A stretch of DNA of 64,000 bases from Gammaproteobacteria bacterium (GTDB lineage Bacteria > Pseudomonadota > Gammaproteobacteria > Granulosicoccales > Granulosicoccaceae), in assembly GCA_002746645.1 (NCBI GenBank), contig PDPU01000035.1, forward strand, positions 19,438-83,437. Reading direction: 5' to 3'. Under the pieces are notes generated by a model that did not search any database, had not been told where the DNA came from, and saw only the letters and a program-made list of their open reading frames with translations. Of this stretch, positions 26,285 to 36,042 are shown piece after piece. The position numbers and the translations under genes are program-made. Position 1 is the first letter of the stretch, and each line of letters starts with the position of its first letter.

Positions 26285-28549
26285 TCAGTCCAGCGCTTCG
26301 CGGTAGTAATTGAAGTGACCGGGCGTCGGTGCCGACGTGCCGTTCATGATGCAGCCGCTGACTCTCACACCGGAATAGCCGAGTCGTTTCAGTGCTTCGT
26401 TGAGCTGTGGTTCCTTCACTTCGCCCTCCCTGACCACCATGATGGTGGAACCCACATGCTTGCCGAGGGTGGCAGCCGTGGACACACTCAGCACCGGTGG
26501 CGTGTCGACGATGACAATGTCGAAACGCGGCGCGACCACGTCGACGAAGGCGGCGAATTCCTTGTCGCTCGGCATTTGAAAACCGTTGCCGCCGAAGCCG
26601 CGCGGGATGCAGTAGAGGTTCGGCACCGTGGTGGCACGCACGGTCTGCTTCAGTTCACTCCTGCCGGATACCACTTCGGGAAGCCCCGGTCCGGTATCGA
26701 GACCGAGCGACTTGTGCAACTGACCACGCTGGTAGTCGGCGTCGATGAGCAGCACACGCTTGCTGGATTGCGCCACGAGCACGGCAAGGTTGAGGCTCAG
26801 GAAGGACTTGCCCATGCCGGGCAGCGGGCTCGTGAACATCAGCACGTTGTTGTCGGCGCTGGACATGAGATCGTCGAGCATCGAACGCAGGCCCCTGAGG
26901 TTCTCGATGGAATAGTCCTCGGGCTTGCTCAATGCCAGCACGGTACTGGCCACGGCCTTGCTGGTGCGGTCGGGGTCGTCGTCGCCTTTCCTGCCGGGCA
27001 GCAGACGCCGTGAATCCAGCGGGGCCGCGCTCGGCAGGCGCTTCTGTGCCGAGCTCTTCGGGACATTCATGTACACGGGCAGGCCGCTGGCGCGCTCGAG
27101 GTCGTGCTGATCGTTGATGGTGGTCGAGAGCGCCGAACGCAGGGTCAGCCACAGCAGGTAGAGGAAGGTGGTGGCAAGCATGCCGCCGACGATCGCGAGG
27201 AGCGGATTCGGGGAGACGGGCTTTTGTGGCACGAGTGCGTTGTCGATGACCTGGATCGGTCCGATGGCACCGTCGATCTGTACACGGAGCTTCTGCAGGT
27301 CCTCGCTCATTTCGGTGTAGAGCAGGCGCTTCGAGTCCACATCCTGCTCGAGTATCGTCAGTTCACGCTCGGTGTTCGGTGCGCTGACGAGTTGTCCGCG
27401 GAGCTGCGTGAGCTTGGCGTTGTAGACGTCGATTTCCTTCTGTACGCGCTTCGGCGTCGGGTGCTCGATGGTGTAGCGTTTGAGATAGTCGGCCAGTTCC
27501 ACCTCGAGATCGAGCAACTCGGTTTCGAGCTTGTCGATCTGGCGGAGTTTCAGGAGGTTCTGCTCTTCCTGATTGACCGAGTTCCGGTTGAGACGGAATT
27601 CAGCGAGGCGCTGCTCGGCGTCTCGCAGTTCGGCTTCGACCTGCGGCAGGCGCTCCTCGAAGAAACGGAGTTCCGATTCAACTTCGCGATTCTGCGAGCC
27701 GAGCTTGACCACCTCGTATTCCTTGATGATCGAGTTCGCCATGTCGGCGATCTTCACCGGGTCCTTGCCGCGGAGCTTCAACGCGATCATGCGCGAGTTG
27801 GATTCCGTGGTTTCGGTGGCCATGGCCTTCTGCATGTCGGCCACGGTGGTGTTCATCGAACCCTTGACGAGGTCGTATTCCACGCCGGCGGGCGCGTCCA
27901 GCCGGTTGACGAGAATCGACAGTATTTCGCCGTTGCCCATGTCGATCCGCATGCGCTGGCCGACTTCCGCGCGATCGATCAGTATGCGATCCTTGTGCGC
28001 CAGGCTGAAGGCGCCTTCATCGACCACGCTGAGCACGAGTGGCTTGTCTTCCAGGGCGCGCGGCACGTCGAGTTCGGCCACCTCGATGTCGGCATCGCCC
28101 CAGGCGACGTGCGACAGCAGGCCGGTGCCGGCGACGAAATCGCCCAGCCAGGGCAGTTCACGCGTGAGGTCACCCAGTACCGGCAGGCGCCGTTCGGTGG
28201 CCTGGATACGCAGGCCGTAGGCGTCGACCACCGGCGCCAGCACGCGCCGCGAGCGCAGCAGGTTGGTTTCCTCGCGGATGCTCGGCGGGTTCCAGTCGAC
28301 CACCTGGCCGGTGTTGTCGTTGAGCGGCCCTTCGACCTCGTTGACCTGCAGCAGCGACGAGGTTTCGTAGACCTTGTCGGTGCTGATCAGGTACAGCCAT
28401 GCCAGCAGCAGACCGAGCAGCAGCGTGAGCAGGAGTCCGAACTTGTGACGGCCGAGCAGGCGGAGGTATTCCTTGGCATCGCTGGTCGCGGGTACGGTGG
28501 CGTATTGACCGGCATGCGTGCCGTGAACGGGGTCGTTGATGGTTTTCAT
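26285..28549 (-). CDS. Polysaccharide co-polymerase and tyrosine autokinase (Wzc-like BY-kinase)
   Basis: This 754-residue inner-membrane protein combines a Wzz chain-length domain with a cytosolic BY-kinase. Membrane helices are at about 36-56 and 450-470, with a long periplasmic coiled-coil region between. The kinase has Walker A SPLPGMGKSF near residue 575, Walker A' VLLIDADYQRG and Walker B IVIVDTPPV near 673. The C-terminal tyrosine cluster is minimal: only the pair in FNYYREALD, where E. coli Wzc has many. It would control polymer length and export through phosphorylation cycles. It is the first gene of the minus-strand exopolysaccharide run and divergent from the PLD-family gene. Confidence 0.92.
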   Translation of the reverse strand: MKTINDPVHGTHAGQYATVPATSDAKEYLRLLGRHKFGLLLTLLLGLLLAWLYLISTDKVYETSSLLQVNEVEGPLNDNTGQVVDWNPPSIREETNLLRSRRVLAPVVDAYGLRIQATERRLPVLGDLTRELPWLGDFVAGTGLLSHVAWGDADIEVAELDVPRALEDKPLVLSVVDEGAFSLAHKDRILIDRAEVGQRMRIDMGNGEILSILVNRLDAPAGVEYDLVKGSMNTTVADMQKAMATETTESNSRMIALKLRGKDPVKIADMANSIIKEYEVVKLGSQNREVESELRFFEERLPQVEAELRDAEQRLAEFRLNRNSVNQEEQNLLKLRQIDKLETELLDLEVELADYLKRYTIEHPTPKRVQKEIDVYNAKLTQLRGQLVSAPNTERELTILEQDVDSKRLLYTEMSEDLQKLRVQIDGAIGPIQVIDNALVPQKPVSPNPLLAIVGGMLATTFLYLLWLTLRSALSTTINDQHDLERASGLPVYMNVPKSSAQKRLPSAAPLDSRRLLPGRKGDDDPDRTSKAVASTVLALSKPEDYSIENLRGLRSMLDDLMSSADNNVLMFTSPLPGMGKSFLSLNLAVLVAQSSKRVLLIDADYQRGQLHKSLGLDTGPGLPEVVSGRSELKQTVRATTVPNLYCIPRGFGGNGFQMPSDKEFAAFVDVVAPRFDIVIVDTPPVLSVSTAATLGKHVGSTIMVVREGEVKEPQLNEALKRLGYSGVRVSGCIMNGTSAPTPGHFNYYREALD

Positions 28550-28834
28550 GAGCGATAAGGTAGCCGTTCTGGCTGGGTCGACGGCGTCGTCGAAGGTCTG
28601 TACGTGGCCGGAGCGCGACGACGGATGCGGCGCTGCCGCACCGGTCCTGATGCACGGCCTGCAGGGAGCGTAGACGAACGCGACGAGTTGACAATCGCAT
28701 GGCCGGTGGCGCAGGCGAATTGTAACAAGGCACAGCGCGAGATTTGTGACGTACCATTAATATAGCGCTCGTCACGGCACTCGCCTGCAGTAATTGCCAA
28801 CGCGTTTCACAACTCCTCGGAATTCCCACAAGCC
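28550..28834. other. Divergent intergenic region between the BY-kinase and PLD-family genes
   Basis: This 285-bp stretch must contain the promoters for the polysaccharide operon and the PLD-family gene. An AT-rich core at 28755-28765 is flanked by an inverted repeat, GTGACG at 28746-28751 and CGTCAC at 28770-28775. That would suit a dimeric regulator, but no consensus promoter pair could be assigned with confidence. Confidence 0.4.
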
Positions 28835-30307
28835 ATGCGACGCCTTGCGGCGATCCTCACAACGCTCTTGATTGGCTACCTGCTGGTTTCGGCGCTGGTT
28901 CGTGCCCTGGTGCCACCACCGTCATCGGTGGGTTTCGAGGGGCTATGGCACCCATTGGTGGATGCAGAATTTCTGGCCGATGACTCGGCCATCGATGCGA
29001 CAGGTCAACGCCGGGTCGATCAGGAAATCTTCGACCGGCTGTTCGCGATGATTGCCGCAGCGCGCGAACTCGTGGTGCTGGATCTGTTCCTGTTCAACGA
29101 CTGGCAGGGGCCGGTACCCGAAACCCATCGTGCGCTGTCGGCCGAACTTGTCGAGGCATTGCGCGCGGCGCGTGAACGCGAGCCCGATCTTGCCGTGGTT
29201 TTCGTGACCGACCCGATCAACGAGGTCTACGGCGGGATGCATTCGACACTCATCGCGGCACTGGAAGCGGCCGGCGTGTCCGTGGTGCGCACCTGTCTCG
29301 ACACATTGCAGGACAGCAACCCTGCCTGGTCCGGCCTTTACCGGCTTGCCATCGCGCCCTTCGGCAACGCCCCCGGTAGCTTGCTGCCCAATCCCTTCGG
29401 TGCCGGGCGTGTCTCGCTGCGGAGCTACTTCGCGCTGCTGAACTTCAAGGCCAACCATCGGAAGCTCGTGATCGCCGATGATGGCAAGGGTGATCTGGTG
29501 GCGCTGGTGACGTCGGCCAACCCGCACGACGGCAGCAGTGCGCACCGCAACGTGGCGCTGGGCTTTGCCGGTGATGCCGTGGAGGAACTGCTCGCCAACG
29601 AAGCAACGCTGCTCGACAGCTGTGGTGCGGCAGAGGCGCTGGCGCGACTCGACGGCTTTCTCGACCCAACGGTGCAGCGTGCACCGACAGGCGTGCCACC
29701 CAGCCCGGACGATGCCGGACAAGCCGCCGGGATACGCGTGCTCGGCGAATCGGCGATACAGCGGGCCATGCTCGAGCGCATCGACGCCCTTGCCGCAGGC
29801 GATCGGCTCGACATGGCCATGTTCTATCTTGCCGACCGTGACATCGTGGAGGCGCTCGTGGCAGCCCGTCGGCGTGGCGCCGAGATGCGTCTCCTGCTCG
29901 ACATCAATGCCGATGCCTTCGGCCGCGAGAAGAACGGTGTGCCGAATCGTCCGGTCGCTGCCGAGCTTGCCGCCGCAGGCATCGAGGTTCGCTGGTGCGC
30001 AACGCAGGGCGAGCAGTGCCACGCAAAGTGGCTCATGACACGACAGGGTGACAGGGCCGATGCCTTCATCGGTTCGGCGAACCTGACCAGGCGCAATCTC
30101 GACGACTTCAACCTCGAACTCGACGTACAGGTCAGAGCCGCCACCTCCGCTGCCCTGGTCGGCGAGATGCTCGCGTGGTTCGAACGCCAGTGGCAGAACG
30201 GCGACGGCAGACAGCGCTCGCTCGACTACGCCGCCCGCGCCGACGAAAGCCCGTGGCTCGAGATGCAGTACCGGTTCATGGAAGCGACCGGCCTGTCGAC
30301 CTTCTGA
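28835..30307 (+). CDS. Phospholipase D-family protein (cardiolipin-synthase-like), membrane-anchored
   Basis: This 490-residue protein has an N-terminal membrane helix (AAILTTLLIGYLLVSALV) and two PLD phosphotransfer motifs. The first is NHRKLVIADDG around residue 208 with SANPHDGSSAHRN after it. The second is CHAKWLMT near residue 395, followed by the aspartate of RQGD and GSANLTRRN. In the second motif the spacing between Lys and Asp is three residues longer than HxKx4D, although Dx6GSxN is kept. The reaction could be cardiolipin synthesis or a related phosphatidyl transfer; membership of the superfamily is firm, but the substrate is not. It is a stand-alone gene followed by a 9-bp repeat. 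Confidence 0.82.
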   Translation: MRRLAAILTTLLIGYLLVSALVRALVPPPSSVGFEGLWHPLVDAEFLADDSAIDATGQRRVDQEIFDRLFAMIAAARELVVLDLFLFNDWQGPVPETHRALSAELVEALRAAREREPDLAVVFVTDPINEVYGGMHSTLIAALEAAGVSVVRTCLDTLQDSNPAWSGLYRLAIAPFGNAPGSLLPNPFGAGRVSLRSYFALLNFKANHRKLVIADDGKGDLVALVTSANPHDGSSAHRNVALGFAGDAVEELLANEATLLDSCGAAEALARLDGFLDPTVQRAPTGVPPSPDDAGQAAGIRVLGESAIQRAMLERIDALAAGDRLDMAMFYLADRDIVEALVAARRRGAEMRLLLDINADAFGREKNGVPNRPVAAELAAAGIEVRWCATQGEQCHAKWLMTRQGDRADAFIGSANLTRRNLDDFNLELDVQVRAATSAALVGEMLAWFERQWQNGDGRQRSLDYAARADESPWLEMQYRFMEATGLSTF

Positions 30308-30314
30308 GTGGATC

Positions 30315-30341
30315 GATCCTGCCGATCCTGCCGATCCTGCC
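30315..30341. repeat. 9-bp tandem repeat, three units
   Basis: Three perfect copies of GATCCTGCC begin seven bases after the stop codon of the PLD-family gene. This is the same kind of end-of-gene short repeat seen elsewhere in the window. Confidence 0.92.
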
Positions 30342-30425
30342 GTGACTGTCTGGATGCTGCACTGACGGCGGCGTGGCGGTAGACTCCTACCTGTTTCATC
30401 GAGCCTCGACAACCATCGACGACCC

Positions 30426-31424
30426 ATGCTGCAGACTCCCTATCTCCTGTTTCTCGGCGATGCACCGGACGCACTCGCGGCCAAGGTGGCGCAGGGCATT
30501 CACGACTGGCGGCCCGAACACTGTGTCGGTCAATTCAGCCTGCCGGGTTGCCAGGCGGATCTCGGTCTCGACGAACTCGACATCGATGCCGCGGTCGCCG
30601 CCGGCGCGAAAACCCTCGTGGTTGGTGTCGCCAACCGCGGTGGGGTCATCGGCGAGGGCTGGCTGGCGGTGTTCGAACGGGCGCTGGCAGCAGGGCTCGA
30701 CATCGCCTCGGGTCTGCATAATCTGCTCAACGATCATCCACGCCTGGTCGCCGCGGCCGAGGCCGGCAAACGGGCGCTTGTCGACGTACGTCTCCCTCAG
30801 GAGGAATACCCGATTGCCCACGGTGAGCGTCGCAGCGGCAAGCGCTGCCTTGCCGTGGGTACCGACTGCTCGGTGGGCAAGATGTACACCGCCCTCGCCA
30901 TGGAGCGCGCGATGCAGGAGCGCAATCTGCCCGCCACCTTCAGAGCCACCGGCCAGACCGGCATCCTCATTACCGGCGACGGCGTGCCACTCGACGCGGT
31001 CGTGGCCGATTTCATGGCTGGCTCCATCGAGGCACTGACGCCACCGAATGCGGCCGAGCACTGGGATCTCGTCGAAGGTCAGGGCAGCCTGTTCCACCCG
31101 TCCTACGCCGGGGTGACGCTTGCACTCATTCACGGAGCCTCGCCCGATGCGCTGATTCTCTGCCACGAGCCGACACGCTCGCACATGCGCGGGTTGCCCG
31201 GTTACACGCTGCCGAGCCTCGAGGAGCTGCGTGACATCGCCCTGTCGCTGGCGCAGCGCGTCAATCCGGACTGTCAGGTCACGGGCATTTCGGTCAACAC
31301 CGCGGCGCTCGACGAGGCAGCGGCCGAGACACTCCTCGGCGAGCTGGAATCACGCTTCGGACTGCCTGCCGTCGATCCGTACCGGCAGGGTGCGGGGCGG
31401 CTGGTCGATGCCCTGCCGAGTTGA
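30426..31424 (+). CDS. dgcN: DUF1611 protein, DgcN-type N-acetyltransferase of D-glutamate catabolism
   Basis: This 332-residue protein belongs to the DUF1611 family. It has a Rossmann-like N-terminal part and a P-loop-type C-terminal part with GTDCSVGKM at residues 145-153, then TGQTGILITGDGVPLDAVVADF and EGQGSLFHPSYAGVTL-type motifs. In marine bacteria DgcN acetylates D-glutamate, and DgcA then epimerises the N-acetyl product. The next gene here is a DgcA-type enolase-superfamily enzyme, which strongly supports this role. A generic DUF1611 function cannot be excluded without the partner. It lies 118 bp after the PLD-family gene, probably with its own promoter. Confidence 0.85.
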   Translation: MLQTPYLLFLGDAPDALAAKVAQGIHDWRPEHCVGQFSLPGCQADLGLDELDIDAAVAAGAKTLVVGVANRGGVIGEGWLAVFERALAAGLDIASGLHNLLNDHPRLVAAAEAGKRALVDVRLPQEEYPIAHGERRSGKRCLAVGTDCSVGKMYTALAMERAMQERNLPATFRATGQTGILITGDGVPLDAVVADFMAGSIEALTPPNAAEHWDLVEGQGSLFHPSYAGVTLALIHGASPDALILCHEPTRSHMRGLPGYTLPSLEELRDIALSLAQRVNPDCQVTGISVNTAALDEAAAETLLGELESRFGLPAVDPYRQGAGRLVDALPS

Positions 31425-31505
31425 TTTCCGGCACCGGGAACGAAGCAACATGATCAAGCGTCCTGTCGGCGTCTTCCGGGCGACGCTGCAATGGAGGCAA
31501 GGCGC

Positions 31506-32510
31506 ATGAGCGCGGGTATAGCCCTGGACGTCACCGGCGAGTCCTTTCCGATCGACGGCGCATTCACGATCTCGCGGGGTTCACGCACCGAGCAGCAGGT
31601 GGTGCACGTGCGGCTTGCCGCCGCTGGTGTCGAGGCGCAGGCCGAGTGTGTTCCCTATGCCCACTACGGTGAATCGCCTGACGGCGTCATCCGTGACATC
31701 CACGGTTTTACCGAGGTGCTGGCGGCAACGACGGATGCGGCCAGCGCGCGCCGTGAACTGCAGACGGCACTGCCGTCGGGTGCGGCACGCAACGCGCTCG
31801 ACTGCGCACTCTGGAGCCTCGAGGCGCGCCAGAAAGGGGTGCCGGTATGGCAACTGGCGGGTCTTGCCGCACCGGAACCGACCGTCACCGCCTACACACT
31901 ATCGCTGGAAAGTCCCGAAGCCATGCATGCGGCAGCCGCACGCGAATGCTCACGACCACTGCTGAAACTGAAGCTCGGGGGTGGCCCCGATGATGTCGAG
32001 CGTGTGGCAGCGGTTCACGCCGGCGCGCCGCAATCGACGCTCATCGTCGACGCCAACGAAGCCTGGAGCGTGGCCGACTACGAGCGTCTTGCGCCACTGT
32101 TGCTGGACAATGCCGTGGCCATGGTCGAGCAGCCGTTTCCCGCGGGTGATGATGCAGCCCTGGCGAGTCTCGAGCGCGCACTGCCCGTGTGCGCCGACGA
32201 AGCGAGTCATGATCTTGCCGGGCTGGCCGCACTCGAAGGCAGGTACGACATCATCAACATCAAGCTCGACAAGACCGGCGGTCTGACGGAGGCACTGGCA
32301 CTGGCCGCTGCGGCCCGCGAGTCCGGACTCGGGATCATGGTGGGTTGCATGGTGGGCACATCGCTGGCAATGGCGCCGGCCTTTCTGCTGGCCGCAGGAG
32401 CGCGCTTCGTCGACCTTGACGGCCCGCTGCTACTGGCACGCGACCGCAGCCCTGCGATTCGCTACGAAGGCAGCCTCATGCAACCGCCGGAAGCGGCTCT
32501 CTGGGGCTGA
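31506..32510 (+). CDS. dgcA: Enolase-superfamily epimerase, DgcA-type (N-acetyl-D-glutamate racemase)
   Basis: This 334-residue enzyme belongs to the dipeptide-epimerase/muconate-cycloisomerase branch. Catalytic features are LLKLKLGGG (KxK base), LIVDANEAWSV and VEQPFPAGDD (metal Asp and Glu), CADEASHDLAGL (third metal ligand) and NIKLDKTGG (second lysine). Homologues epimerise L-Ala-D/L-Glu dipeptides or N-acetyl-glutamate. The adjacent DgcN favours the N-acetyl-D-glutamate assignment. The start at 31506 is chosen because GGAGG lies eight bases upstream. The alternative ATG at 31491 would include that ribosome-binding site. Confidence 0.87.
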   Translation: MSAGIALDVTGESFPIDGAFTISRGSRTEQQVVHVRLAAAGVEAQAECVPYAHYGESPDGVIRDIHGFTEVLAATTDAASARRELQTALPSGAARNALDCALWSLEARQKGVPVWQLAGLAAPEPTVTAYTLSLESPEAMHAAAARECSRPLLKLKLGGGPDDVERVAAVHAGAPQSTLIVDANEAWSVADYERLAPLLLDNAVAMVEQPFPAGDDAALASLERALPVCADEASHDLAGLAALEGRYDIINIKLDKTGGLTEALALAAAARESGLGIMVGCMVGTSLAMAPAFLLAAGARFVDLDGPLLLARDRSPAIRYEGSLMQPPEAALWG

Positions 32511-32551
32511 TCCGAGGTTGACACGGGGTCATCGGAAATCGGGTGAGGGAT

Positions 32552-32806
32552 CTAGCTCGATGTCTTGCCGCTCTTGCCGCGCTTGTCGGCCGCGTTCTTC
32601 GCCATGTCGACGGCACGGCTCAGGGCGTCACCCGTTCGCCCGGCGCCAGCACCACCGGTGAGGCCGTCAAGTGCCGGAAACAGGCCCTTGTCGGCCGCGA
32701 CGAGGTCGTCGTGGATGTGCGCCTGTACCCATTCGCGCTCGTTCATCGCGTTGAAGAAGAGCCAGGCAGCCACGAACAGCAGGCAGAGCGTTACTATCCA
32801 GATCAT
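32552..32806 (-). CDS. Small membrane protein of unknown function
   Basis: This 84-residue protein has one N-terminal hydrophobic helix (IVTLCLLFVAAWLFFNAM) and a short hydrophilic part with Asp/Lys-rich ends (DKRGKSGKTSS). No family was recognised. It lies alone on the minus strand between dgcA and pntA. The hydrophobic N-terminus and codon usage like its neighbours support a real gene, but there is no functional clue. Confidence 0.55.
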   Translation of the reverse strand: MIWIVTLCLLFVAAWLFFNAMNEREWVQAHIHDDLVAADKGLFPALDGLTGGAGAGRTGDALSRAVDMAKNAADKRGKSGKTSS

Positions 32807-32859
32807 GTTCGCCTCGGAATTCTCTCGGTCAAGGATGTGATGCCACCCGTGATCGCTTT

Positions 32860-32865
32860 ATACTA
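32860..32865 (+). promoter_or_regulatory. Candidate -10 element (TATACT) upstream of pntA
   Basis: TATACT lies about 175 bp before the pntA start in an otherwise G+C-rich gap. No good -35 hexamer is visible at the usual distance, so this is a weak call. Confidence 0.3.
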
Positions 32866-33038
32866 ACGAGCTGCTACGGTGTCATCGTGATGCAGATCGC
32901 CGACAATGGTACGTCAGCGAACGTCGTGGCTCAAGTGGGCAGGAACGTCCGCAGTCCGAAGTCCTGCCGTTCGTCAGCAACCGCCAGTGCCATGCAACGG
33001 CCTGTGTGGCCGGGAATACTCAAGACGAGGAAGCAACA

Positions 33039-34592
33039 GTGCTGATTGGCATTCCGCGCGAAACCCATGTGGGCGAGCGACGCGTGGCGCTCACGCCCGA
33101 GACGGCAACGCAGATACAGAAGCTCGGGCATGCCCTGCTGATCGAGACGGGCGCCGGCAGGGCCGCCGATTTCGCCGACGAGCGCTACCGTGATGCGGGC
33201 GTCGAGATCGCGGCCGATGCTGCCGAGGTTCACGCGCGCGCCGATGTGATCCTCAAGGTGCGTGCCCCCGACGCCGATGAAGTCGAGCTGTTTCGGGCCG
33301 GTACCATCCTGCTGAGCTTCATCTGGCCGGCGCAGAACGAGGAACTCATGCAGGCGCTGGCAGCGCGCGGCATCACCGTGCTGGCGATGGATTCGGTGCC
33401 ACGCATCTCGCGTGCGCAGAAACTCGATGCGCTGAGTTCGATGGCGAATGTCGGCGGCTACCGTGCCGTGGTCGAGGCCGCGAACCATTTCGGGCGCTTC
33501 TTCACGGGCCAGGTGACGGCTGCCGGCAAGGTGCCACCCGCGAGGGTGCTCGTCATCGGCGCGGGCGTTGCCGGCCTTGCCGCCATCGGCGCCGCGCGCG
33601 GCATGGGCGCGGTGGTGCGCGCCTTCGATACGCGCCCGGAGGTGGCCGAACAGGTAGAGAGCATGGGAGCCGAGTTCCTCATGCTCGACGTCGAGGACGA
33701 AGACGGCTCGGGCGAGGGCGGCTACGCCAGAACCATGAGCGAGGCATTCATCGCCGCCGAGATGGCGCTCTTCCGCGAGCAGGCGCAGGAGGTGGACATC
33801 ATCATCACCACGGCGCTCATTCCCGGAAAGCCCGCACCCGAACTCATCACCACCGACATGGTCGAGTCGATGAAGCCCGGCAGCGTCATCGTCGACCTTG
33901 CTGCCGAGCAGGGCGGGAACTGCAAGCTCACGCAGAAGAACGAGGTCATCGAACACGCTGGCGTGACGCTCATCGGCTACACCGATCTGCCGAGCCGCAT
34001 GGCGGCACAGTCAAGCCAGCTCTACGGCACCAATCTGAGGCACTTCCTGACCGATCTCACGCCCGCGAAGGATGGCGTCATCGACGTCGACATGGATGAC
34101 GAAGTCATCCGCGGCGCGACGGTCATCAAGGAAGGCGAGATCACCTGGCCGCCACCGGCGCCGACACTGTCGGCACAGCCGAAGCCCGCCACGCCGGCGA
34201 AGCAGGCCATGGCGCCGACCGAGGGCGCGGCCGACATCGACCAACCGGACAAGGGCTTCGGAACGCTCGTTGCGGCCATCGTCGGCGGGCTCGTGCTGCT
34301 TCTCGTCGGCAGCGTCGCACCGGCCGATTTCATGAGCCATTTCACCGTGTTCGTGCTGGCCTGCTTCGTCGGTTATCAGGTCATCTGGAGCGTGACACCG
34401 GCGCTGCATACTCCGCTCATGAGCGTCACCAATGCCATCAGCGGCATCATCGTGGTCGGTGCGCTGCTGCAGATCTCGTCGGGCTCGGGCCTCGTGGTCT
34501 TTCTTGCTGCCATTGCCACGCTCATTGCGAGCATCAACATCTTCGGCGGTTTTCTCGTCACCCAGCGCATGCTGAAAATGTTCAGGAAGTGA
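33039..34592 (+). CDS. pntA: NAD(P) transhydrogenase subunit alpha PntA
   Basis: This 517-residue subunit (E. coli 510) of the proton-translocating transhydrogenase transfers hydride between NADH and NADP in exchange for protons. It starts [21 protein letters not shown] and has the NAD-binding Rossmann motif [13 protein letters not shown] near residue 170, with FDTRPEV after it. An Ala/Pro-rich linker leads to three or four membrane helices from about residue 405. The start is GTG at 33039, six bases after GAGGAAG. An upstream GTG at 33006 has no such site. It is the fused, E. coli-type PntA rather than the split alphaproteobacterial form. pntB follows after four bases. Confidence 0.95.
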   Translation: MLIGIPRETHVGERRVALTPETATQIQKLGHALLIETGAGRAADFADERYRDAGVEIAADAAEVHARADVILKVRAPDADEVELFRAGTILLSFIWPAQNEELMQALAARGITVLAMDSVPRISRAQKLDALSSMANVGGYRAVVEAANHFGRFFTGQVTAAGKVPPARVLVIGAGVAGLAAIGAARGMGAVVRAFDTRPEVAEQVESMGAEFLMLDVEDEDGSGEGGYARTMSEAFIAAEMALFREQAQEVDIIITTALIPGKPAPELITTDMVESMKPGSVIVDLAAEQGGNCKLTQKNEVIEHAGVTLIGYTDLPSRMAAQSSQLYGTNLRHFLTDLTPAKDGVIDVDMDDEVIRGATVIKEGEITWPPPAPTLSAQPKPATPAKQAMAPTEGAADIDQPDKGFGTLVAAIVGGLVLLLVGSVAPADFMSHFTVFVLACFVGYQVIWSVTPALHTPLMSVTNAISGIIVVGALLQISSGSGLVVFLAAIATLIASINIFGGFLVTQRMLKMFRK

Positions 34593-34596
34593 AGCG

Positions 34597-35991
34597 ATGA
34601 ATCAGGGTATGGTCACGGCGGCCTGCATCATTGCCGCCATCTTGTTCATTCTGAGCCTCGCCGGCCTCTCGAAACAGGAGACGGCACAGCGCGGCAACTA
34701 TTTCGGCATTGCCGGCATGGTCATCGCCATCGCGGCGATCGTGGTCGGCCCGGGTGTCAACGCCTACGTCATCCTCGTCGTGGCGGTGGCCATCGGCGGC
34801 GTCATCGGCAGCACGATGGCCAGGCGCGTCGAAATGACGCAGATGCCCGAGCTCGTGGCCATGCTGCACAGTTTCGTCGGCCTGGCTGCGGTACTCGTGG
34901 GCTTCGCCACCTATCTCGACCCCGAGGCACACTTCAGCGGTGCCGAGAAGACCATCCACGATGTCGAGATCTTCCTCGGCATCCTGATCGGCGGACTTAC
35001 CTTCACGGGCTCCGTCGTGGCCTTCGGAAAACTGAGTGGCCGTGTCGGCAGCAAACCGCTGATCCTGCCCTCGCGGCACCTGCTCAACGCCGGTATCGGT
35101 GTGGCCGCGCTGCTGCTGCTGTTCGTCTTTCTCGGCGCCGGCAAAGGCTTCGGCACCTTTCTGCTGATCGTCATCACGTTGCTGTCCTTTGCCTTCGGCG
35201 TGCACATGGTCATGGCGATCGGTGGCGCCGACATGCCGGTGGTCATCTCCATGCTCAACAGCTATTCGGGCTGGGCGGCGGCAGCCACGGGCTTCATGCT
35301 GGCGAACGATCTTCTCATCGTCACCGGCGCGCTCGTGGGGTCGAGCGGGGCGATCCTGAGCTACATCATGTGCCGCGCCATGAACCGGAAATTCCTGAGC
35401 GTGATCATGGGGGGCTTCGGCGAGACCTCGGGCGGTGGCGCCGCCGGTGACGACGAACAGGCGGGCGAGGCCGTCAGCATCTCTGCCGAGGACACCGCCG
35501 AGCTACTCGGCGATGCCGATTCGGTCGTCATCGTGCCGGGTTACGGCATGGCGGTCGCGCATGCCCAGCATCCGGTGGCCGAACTGACGAGTCGGCTCAG
35601 GGCGGCCGGCAGGAATGTCCGGTTCGCGATCCATCCGGTGGCCGGACGCATGCCCGGACACATGAACGTGCTCCTCGCCGAGGCCAACGTCCCCTACGAC
35701 ATCGTGCTCGAGATGGACGAGATCAACGACGAACTCGGCGAGGTCGACGTGGTCATCGTCATCGGTGCCAATGACATCGTGAACCCCGCGGCCATGGAAA
35801 ACCCGAACAGCCCCATTGCCGGCATGCCGGTGCTCGAGGTCTGGAACGCACGGCACGTGATCGTCTCCAAGCGCTCGATGGCAACGGGTTATGCAGGCGT
35901 CGAGAATCCGCTGTTCTTCCGCGAGAATACGCGCATGCTGTTCGGCGATGCAAAGGACAGCATCAGTGCGGTGCTCGCTGCACTTTCCTGA
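34597..35991 (+). CDS. pntB: NAD(P) transhydrogenase subunit beta PntB
   Basis: This 464-residue subunit has eight or nine membrane helices at residues 1 to about 260, then the cytosolic NADP-binding domain III with [36 protein letters not shown], and the NADP loop [14 protein letters not shown] followed by [12 protein letters not shown]. Together with PntA it forms the proton channel and NADP site that make NADPH at the expense of the proton gradient. It lies four bases after pntA, and a G+C-rich hairpin follows the stop. Confidence 0.96.
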   Translation: MNQGMVTAACIIAAILFILSLAGLSKQETAQRGNYFGIAGMVIAIAAIVVGPGVNAYVILVVAVAIGGVIGSTMARRVEMTQMPELVAMLHSFVGLAAVLVGFATYLDPEAHFSGAEKTIHDVEIFLGILIGGLTFTGSVVAFGKLSGRVGSKPLILPSRHLLNAGIGVAALLLLFVFLGAGKGFGTFLLIVITLLSFAFGVHMVMAIGGADMPVVISMLNSYSGWAAAATGFMLANDLLIVTGALVGSSGAILSYIMCRAMNRKFLSVIMGGFGETSGGGAAGDDEQAGEAVSISAEDTAELLGDADSVVIVPGYGMAVAHAQHPVAELTSRLRAAGRNVRFAIHPVAGRMPGHMNVLLAEANVPYDIVLEMDEINDELGEVDVVIVIGANDIVNPAAMENPNSPIAGMPVLEVWNARHVIVSKRSMATGYAGVENPLFFRENTRMLFGDAKDSISAVLAALS

Positions 35992-36012
35992 CGGGCGCCG
36001 AGCGCGCGCCCG
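35992..36012 (+). terminator. G+C-rich hairpin after pntB
   Basis: A seven-base-pair stem CGGGCGC/GCGCCCG with a seven-base loop starts directly after the pntB stop codon. It is not followed by a T tract. It may attenuate read-through into ilvE 30 bp later rather than fully terminate. Confidence 0.4.
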
Positions 36013-36042
36013 GTAGCAGCTTCACGAGAGGATCAGAATCCG

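Noticed and set aside
27104..28558. 484-codon plus-strand open frame inside the BY-kinase gene
   Set aside because: Antisense shadow of a gene with clear Wzz and Walker motifs; no ribosome-binding site or family resemblance.
28943..30427. Long minus-strand open frame opposite the PLD-family gene
   Set aside because: It is a mirror of the real gene's codon bias in G+C-rich DNA and has no motif, while the plus strand encodes clear PLD motifs.
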